Below are positions 1 to 5,296 of a stretch of DNA of 12,688 nt, piece after piece (within the stretch, counting starts at the first letter, position 1; the number at the start of each line of letters is the position of its first letter). Source of the stretch: Baffinella frigidus (Eukaryota; Cryptophyceae; Cryptomonadales; Baffinellaceae). The stretch spans positions 10,084-22,771 of the forward strand of contig MU647151.1 of the NCBI GenBank assembly GCA_026770585.1, given 5' to 3'. Both the position numbers and the translations under genes were made by a program. A model generated the notes under the pieces. That model was given only the letters and a program-made list of their open reading frames with translations, searched no databases and was not told the origin of the DNA.

Positions 1-28
1 AGGGTGGAGGGTTGAAGGAGGAGCTCAC

Positions 29-90
29 CTGAGGGAGAGGGACACGCCGACAAAGTCGTGATTGACGGCGAGGACTTCCACACCGCAACG
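29..90 (-). pseudogene. Decayed fourth copy of the aspartic-peptidase 'MNDYVVVSLSL' exon
   Basis: On the minus strand this reads VLAVNHDFVGVSLSLR and ends in CTCAG before GTGAGC, a good 5' splice site. It aligns with the 3' half of the exon at 572-658 (MNDYVVVSLSL), while the 5' half is not recognisable. It is the left-most of at least four tandem copies in the first 900 bases. It could be the copy that is actually spliced to the next exon, which would lie outside the window, because its donor is the strongest. I infer a relic or alternative exon. Confidence 0.5.
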
Positions 91-310
91 TTTCGCTCAA
101 GGGATACGTATATCTCGCGAGCCTACTCGCCATATACGTATTCCTTAAGTTGCGAGGAGGCCCATACGCCGTACGGTAGGGCCCTAGGACCTGTCTAGGG
201 CGAGTTAGGGCGAATATTCGCCCGTCCGCCATTGAAGGGACAGGTGTTTCCTGGTGCAAGTTCCCATTTGTTGAGGGTGACTTGTGGCGTGTGTCTGGTG
301 CAAATGTGGC
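91..310. other. Non-coding stretch with hairpins
   Basis: No supported gene. It contains an imperfect inverted repeat at about 101-144 (arms GGATACGTATAT and ATATACGTATTCC), a perfect 16-base palindrome at 208-223 (GGGCGAATATTCGCCC), and a CTACGGTAGG-like hairpin core near 170-185 that recurs at 5221-5245 and 10196-10220. In minus-strand order it lies between two copies of the peptidase exon, so it is probably intronic. Confidence 0.5.
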
Positions 311-325
311 CGAGGAGGAGCTCAC

Positions 326-383
326 TTGATGGAGAGGGACATCACGACATAATCGTGATTCATGGTGATTGACGGCGTCAGGA
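326..383 (-). CDS. Aspartic-peptidase exon, third copy (exon H3)
   Basis: The minus strand reads MFLTPSITMNHDYVVMSLSI followed by AA and the donor GTGAGC. It is nearly the same as the 572-658 exon but has one extra codon (NHDY instead of NDY). Its 5' part (the expected YDPASVDG) is replaced by sequence of the neighbouring CCCTCCACC minisatellite. The donor and its phase are kept. It may be an alternative exon or a relic; only transcripts can tell. In the A1 fold this strand-rich segment follows the LGGxDP turn of the second lobe. Confidence 0.5.
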
Positions 384-537
384 ACATCCGCCACCAACCC
401 TGCACCCTCCCTCCACCCTCCACCCTCCCTGAACCCTCCACCCTCCACCCTCCACCCTCCACCCGCCACCCTCCCTGAACCCTCCCTGCACCCTGCACCC
501 TCCACCGACCCTCCACCCTCCACCAGCTCTACCCTCG
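384..537. repeat. CCCTCCACC / CCCTGCACC minisatellite
   Basis: Tandem degenerate 7-9 base units such as CCCTCCA, CCCTGAA and CCCTGCACC fill this stretch. It is open in several frames and produces proline-rich or glycine/tryptophan-rich spurious ORFs on both strands. It separates two peptidase exon copies and resembles the C-rich strand of the telomere-like arrays farther right. Confidence 0.85.
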
Positions 538-571
538 GCATAGTTGAGAGCGTAGGGTAGGAGGAGCTCAC

Positions 572-658
572 TTGAGGGAGAGGGAGACGACGACATAATC
601 GTTCATGGTGATTGACGGCGTCAGGAACATCCGCCCGTCCACCGAGGCAGGATCATAC
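572..658 (-). CDS. A1 aspartic peptidase exon H: LGG|YDPASVDG...SLSL
   Basis: This 87-base minus-strand exon encodes YDPASVDGRMFLTP followed by SITMNDYVVVSLSL. The acceptor is CCCGAAAACCAG and the donor is AA before GTGAGC. It enters and leaves in phase 2, so it can be duplicated without shifting the frame. Joined to the exon at 1298-1362 it gives EIQLGGYDPASVDG, matching the A1-family second-lobe pattern seen in pepsin (FGGIDSSYYTGSLNWVPV). Further copies lie at 838-900 (poor), 326-383 and 29-90. The upstream intron reaches the acceptor as telomere-like repeat. The family match is strong; which copy is used in mRNA is unknown. Confidence 0.78.
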
Positions 659-663
659 CTGGT

Positions 664-722
664 TTTCGGGTTTGGGGTTTGGGGTTTGGGGTTTAGGGTT
701 TGGGGTTTGGGGTTTGGGGTTT
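664..722. repeat. Telomere-like array, TTTGGGG variant
   Basis: About eight 7-base units, mostly TTTGGGG with one TTTAGGG, G-rich on the plus strand. The array lies immediately upstream of the acceptor of the 572-658 exon (minus strand), so it is the 3' part of an intron. Sequence 723-837 beyond it is unique and I see no gene there. Confidence 0.9.
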
Positions 723-837
723 CCACTCGAGGCTGGCCGTGGCCGTTTCGCAACTTAATTTTACGCTCGCGTTCTTGAAGAGATTTTTGCATAACCACTT
801 GTAGGTTGTATGAAAAGGCCACGGGCAGCCTGGAGTG

Positions 838-900
838 GTTGGGGTGATGGTGGTGGATGGTGTGGGGATCATCCGCCCGTCCACCGAGGCGGGGCCGTGC
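838..900 (-). pseudogene. Decayed first copy of peptidase exon H
   Basis: The minus strand reads GPASVDGRMIPTPSTTIT, which aligns with DPASVDGRMFLTPSITMN of the 572-658 exon. The rest of the exon and the GTGAGC donor are not found, so this is a degenerate copy. The GC-rich CCGCCCGTCCACCGAGGC core is almost identical between the two. Confidence 0.6.
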
Positions 901-906
901 CTGCCT

Positions 907-992
907 CCGGGTTTCGGGTTTCGGGTTTCGGAGTTTCGGGTTCGGGTTGAGGGTTGGAGGGATATTGAAAGGGAAAGTTTCGGGTTTCGAGT
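907..992. repeat. Telomere-like array, TTTCGGG variant
   Basis: Degenerate units of GTTTCGGG/TTTCGGG, with a short unique interruption at 951-975. It is one of the local blocks where C replaces A in the TTTAGGG unit, and lies in the intron region between exon G and exon H copies. Confidence 0.8.
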
Positions 993-1008
993 TGAGGGAG
1001 AGAAGTAC

Positions 1009-1100
1009 CCGCCCGGCTGGATCTCAGCGGCGTCGGCCGTATCAGTCGACATCAACGAGAACGCCCGCCGCGAGAGCTGGGGGTCTTTGTTCTCCGCGTT
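1009..1100 (-). CDS. Aspartic-peptidase exon, fused F+G copy lacking the intervening intron
   Basis: The minus strand reads NAENKDPQLSRRAFSLMSTD, then TADAAEIQPG, then GG before GTACTT. It aligns with two separate exons farther upstream: KNSENNH at 1459-1499 and VLSRRAFSFMSTDTAAEIQLG at 1298-1362. Those are separated by a 96-base repeat intron, while here they are continuous. The donor position (GG before GTAC) is the same. AFSx followed by an LGG-type turn is the typical A1 peptidase second-lobe pattern. It is either an alternative exon or an older duplicate. The acceptor is not obvious; an AG in CCCGAG just upstream is possible. Confidence 0.62.
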
Positions 1101-1150
1101 TCGGGTCTCGGGTCTCGGGGTTCGGGTTTCGAGGTTTCGAGTTTCGGATT
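1101..1150. repeat. Telomere-like array, TTTCGGG variant
   Basis: Short degenerate array of TTTCGGG/CTCGGG units directly abutting the upstream end of the fused peptidase exon copy. Positions 1151-1185 are unique sequence with no visible gene. Confidence 0.8.
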
Positions 1151-1185
1151 CAGGGGTAAGAAGACCACTTTTCAACAGTCTCTGC

Positions 1186-1280
1186 GGGTAATAAAAACAA
1201 TAATAATAACAATTATTATTATTATCATAAATTATTATTATTATCATTAATAATAATTATTAATCATTATTATTATTAGA
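1186..1280. repeat. AT-rich (ATT)n microsatellite with foldback
   Basis: Trinucleotide runs of AAT and ATT in opposite orientations, for example AATAATAATAACAATTATTATT, make a strong AT hairpin. It is the only such AT block in an otherwise GC-rich region and lies inside the intron space of the minus-strand peptidase. Confidence 0.9.
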
Positions 1281-1297
1281 AGGGTGCAGGGTGGTAC

Positions 1298-1362
1298 CCG
1301 CCAAGCTGGATCTCGGCGGCCGTATCAGTCGACATGAACGAGAACGCCCGCCGTGAGAGCAC
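1298..1362 (-). CDS. A1 aspartic peptidase exon G: VLSRRAFSFMSTDTAAEIQLGG
   Basis: This 65-base minus-strand exon reads VLSRRAFSFMSTDTAAEIQL then G and GG. The acceptor is CCAAACTGGCAG and the donor is GG before GTACCA. It starts in phase 0 and ends in phase 2, which fits the 572-658 exon exactly. AFSFMST..AAEIQLGG corresponds to the FSVYLS...GSVVIFGG segment of pepsin-type enzymes. On the opposite strand the same DNA gives a misleading open frame (VSVDMNENARRES), which I treat as a shadow because only the minus reading matches a known family and splices in phase. Confidence 0.8.
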
Positions 1363-1458
1363 CTGCCAGTTTGGGGTTTGGGGTTTAGGGTTTGGGGTTA
1401 AGGGTTTAGGGTTTGGGGTTTGGGGTTTGGGGTTTGGGGTGTGGGGTTTAGGGTTTAC
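1363..1458 (-). repeat. 96-base intron made of telomere-like repeat
   Basis: On the minus strand this runs from GTAAACCCTAAACCC to CCAAACTGGCAG and is composed almost entirely of CCCTAAA/CCCCAAA units. Both splice sites appear to be variants of the repeat itself. It separates peptidase exons F and G and has no counterpart in the fused copy at 1009-1100. Confidence 0.7.
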
Positions 1459-1499
1459 GTGGTTGTTCTCCGAGTTCTTGATCGTCGGGTCCGTGAGGC
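1459..1499 (-). CDS. A1 aspartic peptidase exon F: LTDPTIKNSENNH
   Basis: This 41-base minus-strand exon has acceptor CTGAATCAG, then GC completing a codon, then LTDPTIKNSENNH, then donor GTAAAC. The entry phase fits the G left by the exon at 2044-2144, and the exit phase 0 fits the exon at 1298-1362. In A1 peptidases this is the variable helix region between the DGILG motif and the FSF strand. The segment TCGGAGAACAA recurs almost exactly in the fused copy at 1009-1100, which supports its being coding. Confidence 0.68.
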
Positions 1500-1503
1500 C
1501 TGA

Positions 1504-1604
1504 TTCAGGTTTTGGGTTTTGGGTTTTGGGGTTTAAGGTTTGGGGTTTAGGGTTTAGGGTTTAGGGTTTAGGGTTTAGGGTTAAATTGGTAGGGTTTAGG
1601 GATT
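1504..1604. repeat. Telomere-like array, TTTAGGG and TTTTGGG variants
   Basis: Degenerate TTTTGGG units followed by six near-perfect TTTAGGG units. It forms the 3' part of the intron upstream of exon F on the minus strand. Confidence 0.9.
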
Positions 1605-2043
1605 ACCGAAGAGGAGGGGGAGGGGGAGGACGACTGGCGGGGCCCCGCCGCCGCCACCCCCTCCCATCATCGCCCCCAGCCCTGTCGGCAGGAAACGCCA
1701 CGCCAAAAGTCAGAATCTGGATAAGCTTGATTCTCCGGAGTCAGGCCGGGCATGAGAGAGAGCGGGAGGGTGACAGCTGACCCCCCTCTCCGCCCCCTCC
1801 CCACCCCCCCCTCCCGCCCTGCCCCCCCCTTCCAGTCCGCCCTCCACCCACCGCATAGCACCTTTGCAGGAGCGCGCTTCGTGTTCCAGGCAACCACTTA
1901 GCAGCCACCGGTGGCTTCACGGATACAGTCCATCTAAACGATTTGAACTAGAATATTATCCATTGCCCTGGAATTCTAACCACGTTTCCCCCAGATACTC
2001 GGGGGGAAAGGAACTCGGGGGCTGCTAAGTGGGGGGGATTTAC
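1605..2043. other. GC-rich intron body with a foldback element
   Basis: No gene is seen. Positions 1610-1860 are purine- and pyrimidine-rich with G and C runs. Positions 1894-2032 form a 139-base foldback with terminal arms CCACTTAGCAGCC and GGCTGCTAAGTGG. Its interior carries a direct repeat of ACTCGGGGG. On the minus strand this is the intron between peptidase exons E and F; its 5' splice site GTAAAT is at 2043-2038. Confidence 0.6.
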
Positions 2044-2144
2044 CGGAGGGGGGGGGCGGTGCCGCCTGGTGCTGGACAGGCATGCCAAAGCCCAGGATGC
2101 CATCCACGTTGTTGAAGTCCGGCGAGTTGCAGTCCGTGATTGAC
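2044..2144 (-). CDS. A1 aspartic peptidase exon E with DGILGFG motif
   Basis: The minus strand reads G then SITDCNSPDFNNVDGILGFG, continuing MPVQHQAAPPPPS. VDGILGFG is the conserved A1-peptidase motif (DGILGLA in pepsin) and sits about 15 residues after the FG of the preceding exon, as in the family. The acceptor is CCCTAACCCGAACGCAG, which includes a CTAAC branch-point-like element derived from the repeat. The donor is G before GTAAAT. A second possible donor after MP (GTCCAG) would put the next exon out of frame. The proline run at the 3' end comes from a C9 tract. First lobe/second lobe junction of the enzyme. Confidence 0.82.
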
Positions 2145-2148
2145 CTGC

Positions 2149-2423
2149 GTTCGGGTTAGGGGTTAGGGTTTGGGGTTTAGGGGCGGGGTCTAGGGTTTAG
2201 GGTTCAGGGTTTAAGGGAGAGGTTTCAGATTTGGGGTTCAGGGTTTAGGGGAGGGGTTTAGGGTTTGGTGTTTAGGGTTTAGGGTTTAGGGTTTAGGGTT
2301 TAGGGCGTAAGGTTTAGAGTTTCGTGTTTCGTGTTTCTGGTTTCGGGGTTCTGGTTTTGGGTTTAGGGGAGGGGGTTCGGGTTCAGGGTTTAGGGTGTGG
2401 GGTTTAGGGTTCAGGGGTTGGAC
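2149..2423 (-). repeat. Telomere-like intron between peptidase exons D and E
   Basis: Mixed TTTAGGG, TTTGGGG, TTCAGGG and TTTCGGG units on the plus strand (CCCTAAA-type in transcript sense) fill almost the whole interval between two in-phase exons. The transcript-sense intron begins GTCCAACCCC. Confidence 0.85.
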
Positions 2424-2481
2424 CCGAATTTGGTGTCGACGAAAAAGTCGCCCAGCTGCACCACGTCGCGGCTCTGGAACC
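2424..2481 (-). CDS. A1 aspartic peptidase exon D: FQSRDVVQLGDFFVDTKF
   Basis: This 58-base minus-strand exon reads GG, FQSRDVVQLGDFFVDTKF, GG. It corresponds to the GxxxxDTVxxG...xFG strand pair of the first lobe of pepsin-like enzymes (GYDTVQVGG...QIFG). The acceptor is CAAATTGCAG and the donor is GG before GTCCAA. It starts in phase 1, continuing LKG from exon C, and ends in phase 2, continuing into exon E. A decayed copy of its 5' end lies at 2590-2613. The reading is not open on neighbouring repeat DNA. Confidence 0.82.
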
Positions 2482-2486
2482 CTGCA

Positions 2487-2550
2487 ATTTGGTGTTTAGA
2501 GTTTGGGGTTTAGGGTTTGGGGTTTGGGGTTGAGGATTTGGGGTTTTAGG
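2487..2550. repeat. Telomere-like array, mixed TTTGGGG/TTTAGGG
   Basis: Short degenerate array directly upstream (minus strand) of the acceptor of exon D. Positions 2551-2589 are unique with no visible gene. Confidence 0.85.
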
Positions 2551-2589
2551 CCCTCGCACAGGTCAAAACCCTTCCTTCCCACCCCGCAC

Positions 2590-2613
2590 ACTGCACGTCA
2601 CGGTTCTGCAACC
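2590..2613 (-). pseudogene. Decayed copy of the start of peptidase exon D
   Basis: After GCAG the minus strand reads GGTTGCAGAACCGTGACGTG, compared with GGTTCCAGAGCCGCGACGTG in the exon at 2424-2481. Three substitutions separate these 20 bases, the acceptor AG is kept, and similarity ends soon after. It is a partial tandem duplicate of the intron-exon junction. Confidence 0.6.
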
Positions 2614-2619
2614 CTGCGG

Positions 2620-2735
2620 GGTTTCAGGTTTAGGGTTTAGGGTTTGGAGTGTAGGGTTTGGGTTTGGGGTTTGGGGAGTGGGGTTGAGGGTGTAGGGTGC
2701 AGGGTGTAGGGTTTAGGGTTTAGGGTTTAGGGTTG
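2620..2735. repeat. Telomere-like array
   Basis: TTTAGGG, TTTGGGG and GTGTAGGG units, G-rich on the plus strand. The following block at 2736-2910 is C-rich unique sequence that holds a direct repeat of CCGCGGACTCTA (near 2787 and 2873); I see no gene there. Confidence 0.85.
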
Positions 2736-2916
2736 ACCCCCCCCCACGCACCCACCGTATCAGAACCCTGCACCCCCTCCACACACCGCGGACTCTACAA
2801 CACCGCAAACACACACCCCACGACAGCACCACGGCCGAAATCCCGAAGCATGCACCCTCACCCCCTCGTCAGCCGCGGACTCTAACCGACCCTTGGGACG
2901 TCCCTTGGGCAAGGAC

Positions 2917-2968
2917 CTTTGAGGTGAGTGTTGTCGGCATACCCCAGCAGGAACATCTGCTTCGGTAC
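2917..2968 (-). CDS. A1 aspartic peptidase exon C: VPKQMFLLGYADNTHLK
   Basis: This 52-base minus-strand exon reads VPKQMFLLGYADNTHLK plus G. The acceptor is CCCGAAAACAG and the donor is G before GTCCTT. It enters in phase 0 after FRV of exon B and leaves in phase 1 into exon D, giving YADNTHLKGFQSRDVV. That matches the YGTGSMTGILGYDTV flap-strand region of A1 peptidases. GAGGTGAGT on the plus strand mimics a strong donor, but no plus-strand exon supports it. Confidence 0.78.
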
Positions 2969-2974
2969 CTGTTT

Positions 2975-3233
2975 TCGGGATTAGGGTTTAGGGTTTAGGG
3001 TTTGGGGTTTGGGGTTTGGGGTTTAGGGTTTGGGTTTTGGGGTATGGGGTTTAGGGTTTAGGGTTTAGGGTTTAGGGTTTAGGGTTTAGGGCTTAGGGTT
3101 TAGGGTTTAGGGTCTAGGGTTTAGGGTTTAGGGTTTAGAGTTTAGGGTTTAGGGTATGGGGTTTAGGGTTTAGGGTTCAGGGTTTAGGGTTTAGGGTTTA
3201 GGGTCTAGGGTTTAGGGTTAGGGTTCAGGGGTC
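2975..3233. repeat. Longest telomere-like array, mainly TTTAGGG
   Basis: About 36 consecutive 7-base units, mostly perfect TTTAGGG with scattered TTTGGGG, TCTAGGG and TTCAGGG. It is the most homogeneous TTTAGGG block in the window and forms the intron upstream of exon C, together with the decayed exon B copy. Confidence 0.95.
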
Positions 3234-3243
3234 AGGGGAGTAC

Positions 3244-3280
3244 CACGCGGAAGGACTTGGACTTGATGGGATTCATCCAG
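3244..3280 (-). pseudogene. Partial copy of peptidase exon B
   Basis: The minus strand reads MNPIKSKSFRV and then GTACTCCCC. It matches DPMKSKSFRV and the same donor of the exon at 3343-3405 but lacks the FYPKNSTVF part. The 20 bases up to and including the donor are nearly identical. It is a tandem partial duplicate about 100 bases downstream in transcript order. Confidence 0.6.
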
Positions 3281-3342
3281 GCTTGTTATCAGTCAACACA
3301 CATGGGACATACAGGGGCGGGAGAGAGGGTGTAGGGGAGTAC

Positions 3343-3405
3343 CACGCGGAAGGACTTGCTCTTCATCGGATCGAAGACCGTCGAGTTTTTCGGGTAGAAT
3401 GCAAT
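3343..3405 (-). CDS. A1 aspartic peptidase exon B: FYPKNSTVFDPMKSKSFRV
   Basis: This 63-base minus-strand exon reads IAFYPKNSTVFDPMKSKSFR then V. The acceptor is CCCGAAACCAG and the donor is GTG before GTACTC, both phase 0. FDPMKSKSFRVV is the segment after the first catalytic motif in pepsin-like and plant-type A1 peptidases (FDPSKSSSF-like). A partial copy lies at 3244-3280. The exon carrying the first catalytic DTG was not found upstream, so the enzyme may be inactive here or that exon may be hidden or diverged. Confidence 0.78.
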
Positions 3406-3409
3406 CTGG

Positions 3410-3570
3410 TTTCGGGTTTGGGGTTCGGGTTGTGGGGCTTGGGGCTTGGGGTTTCGGGTTTCGGGTTTCGGGTTTAGGGTTTAGAGTTTCGGCTTTCGGG
3501 TTTATAGTTTAGAGTTTAGAGTTTCGGGTTTAGGGGTCAGGGGTCAGAATTTGAGGTTCAGGGTGTAGGA
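3410..3570. repeat. Telomere-like array, TTTCGGG and TTTAGGG variants
   Basis: Mixed TTTGGGG, CTTGGGG, TTTCGGG and TTTAGAG units, G-rich on the plus strand, ending at the exon B acceptor. Confidence 0.85.
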
Positions 3571-3571
3571 C

Positions 3572-3598
3572 CCCGAGGCACCACCCCAGACGTCAGGA
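3572..3598 (-). CDS. Possible peptidase micro-exon PDVWGGAS
   Basis: A 27-base unique island between two repeat arrays reads PDVWGGAS on the minus strand, with possible acceptor CCCGAG and donor GG before GTCCTA. A tryptophan shortly after the catalytic DTGS is usual in A1 enzymes (SSNLWV), so its position fits. Its exit phase does not match exon B as drawn, so it may be a relic or the borders may be wrong. Confidence 0.3.
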
Positions 3599-3680
3599 CT
3601 CGGGTTTCGGGTCTCGGGTTTCGGGTTTCGGTCTTCGGTTTTCGGGTTAAGGGTAAGGGTTTCGGGTTTCAGGTCTCGGG

Positions 3681-3712
<32 letters not shown>

Positions 3713-4040
3713 AGGTCTCGGGTTTCAGGTTTCGGGTTTGGAGTTTCGGGTTTCGGGTTTCGGGTTTCGGATTTCGGGTTTCAGGTTTCGGGTCTCGGGT
3801 TTCGGGTTTCGGGTCTCAGGTTTCAGGTTTCGGGGTTCGGTCAAATCTTCACTTCACTATTCCGCGCATGTTTCGTACCGGTCAGGGTTTAGGGTTTAGA
3901 GTTTAGGATTTAGGGTTTAGAGTTTAGGGTTGGGGTTTAAGGTTTTAAGAGTCACTGGTCGGCGACACACCAGGCGCCAGGTTTCGGGGTTTCGGTTTCG
4001 GGTTTCGGGTTCCGGGTTTCGGATATAGGGTTTCGGGTGT
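3599..4040. repeat. Telomere-like arrays, TTTCGGG then TTTAGGG then TTTCGGG
   Basis: Positions 3599-3840 are about 33 units dominated by TTTCGGG and TTTTCGG. Positions 3886-3950 are TTTAGGG/TTTAGAG, and 3981-4040 are TTTCGGG again. Two unique islands of about 35-45 bases (3841-3885 and 3951-3980) sit between them like the other exon islands, but I could not assign a reading. Confidence 0.9.
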
Positions 4041-4368
4041 CAGGAGCCTGTGGCGGCATACGAGGCGACCCTTCACCGTTCCGGAATCCGGTTTTCGGGT
4101 ACGATATGTACCCCTCGGGGGGGGACTACAGATCCGAGCAGGGTTTTATCCGCAACATGAAAAGCTCTCATAAGTGGATGAGTCGAAAGGTGTGTGTTCG
4201 CAGCATAAAAAGCTCTGGTAAGTTGATAGGTGCCGCAAAAAACTGTGATAAGTCAAAGAAGTTGATTGGTGTCGGGCCTCAAGGTGTCACAGGTTTCGAA
4301 CATTCGGTTGATCGATTCGGTTGACCGATGCCTCTCTCAATTTGACAAGTTGATAAGCCACCAAGCGG
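4041..4368. other. Unassigned block with short internal repeats
   Basis: A plus-strand open frame covers 4037-4324, but its lysine/serine-rich product resembles nothing and overlaps decayed direct repeats of (T/C)CGCARCATRAAAAGCTCT at about 4150 and 4200, with a third at 4446. On the minus strand 4031-4115 is open and reads GYISYPKTGFRNGEGSPRMPPQ. I do not recognise it; its place upstream of the peptidase exons makes a coding island possible. AAGTTGATAAG-like motifs are frequent. Confidence 0.35.
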
Positions 4369-4545
4369 GCGGAATCTTGAAGCCAAGCGCCCTGCAAAAT
4401 CTCTCATAAGTTGCTAAGTGATCACTAAGTCAACAGGCGTTTGTTCGCAGCATGAAACGCTCTCATCTGTTCATAAGTCAACAAGCGGGCGGGGCGGAAC
4501 CTTGACGCCAGCGCCCTGCTTTCTCTCGACCGCAGTCAAGTCCCA
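4369..4545 (-). pseudogene. Two decayed copies of the QGAGFK exon end
   Basis: Positions 4494-4545 read DLTAVERKQGAGVK followed by GTTCCG on the minus strand. Positions 4369-4396 keep only the GCAGGGCGCT...CTTCAAG part. Both align with the 3' end of the exon at 4580-4699 (DLTGVQSKQGAGFK before GTACGT). They show the same tandem partial duplication as the peptidase exons, with the donor decaying in each copy. Confidence 0.6.
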
Positions 4546-4579
4546 TAAGTCGACAAGTTGACATTAGTTGACAACGTAC

Positions 4580-4699
4580 CTTGAAGCCAGCGCCCTGCTT
4601 GCTCTGGACACCAGTCAGATCCTCCTCAAGCAGCTCCTCCCCCTCCTCCTCCCCGTACGCCTCCGATTTCAAGGTCCCGCGCCCCACGCCAGAAAGAGG
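4580..4699 (-). CDS. Exon of unknown protein: PLSGVGRG...DLTGVQSKQGAGFK
   Basis: This minus-strand island of exactly 40 codons lies between acceptor GATGTGCGCAG and a near-consensus donor AAG before GTACGT, in phase 0 at both ends. It reads PLSGVGRGTLKSEAYGEEEG then EELLEEDLTGVQSKQGAGFK, with an acidic helical middle. I do not recognise the family. It lies upstream of the aspartic peptidase on the same strand, so a propeptide segment is possible. Its start is duplicated several times just upstream and its end twice just downstream. Confidence 0.6.
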
Positions 4700-4880
4700 C
4701 TGCGCACATCACCACCTTTGAATTAGCTCGTTTGGAGACTTGAGATGGTCCGCTTGAAACGATCCACGCCCCACGCCCGAGAGCGGCTGCACCCATCAGA
4801 GAGCGGCTGCACCCAAGAGCGGCTGCACCCATCGCCCGAGAGCGGCTGCACCCATCACCACCTTGCAATTAGTATAGTGT
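4700..4880 (-). repeat. Tandemly repeated 3' splice site and exon start
   Basis: Four minus-strand copies of (G)GGTGCAG followed by CCGCTCT lie between about 4780 and 4860. They resemble the real acceptor GTGCGCAG followed by CCTCTTT at 4700. One copy continues GGGCGTGGGGCGTGGATCG (PLSGVGRGS), clearly homologous to the exon start at 4699. The preceding intron piece (AATT..AAGGTGGTGATG) is also duplicated at 4706-4728 and 4850-4872. Confidence 0.7.
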
Positions 4881-4942
4881 ACAGTGCATATCGAAGGGAT
4901 AGTGCACAAGGTATAGTGTACAGTGTGGGTTGGTTGGCGCAC

Positions 4943-4999
4943 CTGGGTGTCGCGGTCCAGCGCGGACAGGAGGTGGACACGAGCTTCTGCACCGTACTC
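4943..4999 (-). pseudogene. Exon X copy (3' half, frameshifted)
   Basis: The minus strand reads TVQKLVST, then about five extra bases, then ALDRDTQ before the donor GTGCGC. It aligns with TLQQLLSTTALDRDTQ at the end of the exon at 5497-5625. The donor is the best of all copies, but the frame is broken. Positions 4881-4942 contain a duplicated GTATAGTGTACAGTG motif. Confidence 0.55.
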
Positions 5000-5008
5000 A
5001 GCAAGCCG

Positions 5009-5098
5009 GTATCTCTCTCTCTCCCTCGCTCACCCTCTCTCTCTCTCTCTCGCTCTCCCTCTCTCTCTCTCCCTCCCTCTCTCTCACACACGCTCGCT
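5009..5098. repeat. (CT)n microsatellite
   Basis: Almost pure CT dinucleotide run with CC and CG interruptions. It generates spurious serine/leucine-rich and arginine/glutamate-rich open frames. It lies between exon X relics. Confidence 0.95.
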
Positions 5099-5154
5099 CT
5101 CCTCTTCGAAGAAAGAGAATCGGGGCGGAGAAGCCTCATACCGGGATGCCAGGA

Positions 5155-5220
5155 GGATCCTCATCTGTCGACAGGAGCTGCTGCATCTCTTTTATGGTGG
5201 AAAGGAGCTGCTGGATCTCT
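5155..5220 (-). pseudogene. Exon X relic with a doubled QQLLST motif
   Basis: The minus strand reads EIQQLLSTIKEMQQLLSTDE: the QQLLST segment of exon X occurs twice in tandem within 40 bases. Neither the N-terminal part nor a donor is recognisable. It shows duplication at a sub-exon scale. Confidence 0.5.
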
Positions 5221-5296
5221 AGGCCCCTACGGCCTACCGTAGTCAACACCGTCGGCTCAACCACCCTGTTTTTAGTGCGTTGCCCTATCAACGCAC

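Noticed and set aside
835-1191. Plus-strand ORFs with conserved VSVDxNENARRES
   Set aside because: They are the complement of the duplicated peptidase exon. Only the minus-strand reading (RRAFSxMSTDTA..EIQ) matches the A1 family and splices in phase.
2913-2926. Strong plus-strand donor GAG|GTGAGT
   Set aside because: No plus-strand exon with family similarity or repeats precedes it; the minus strand encodes peptidase exon C here.
664-4040. A true chromosome end (telomere)
   Set aside because: Arrays are interrupted by exon-like islands, vary in unit sequence, and reappear inverted at the right side of the window. A terminal telomere would be a single run of one unit.
4037-4324. 95-codon plus-strand ORF rich in Lys and Ser
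   Set aside because: It covers decayed direct repeats and part of a TTTCGGG array, resembles no family, and has no splice or context support.
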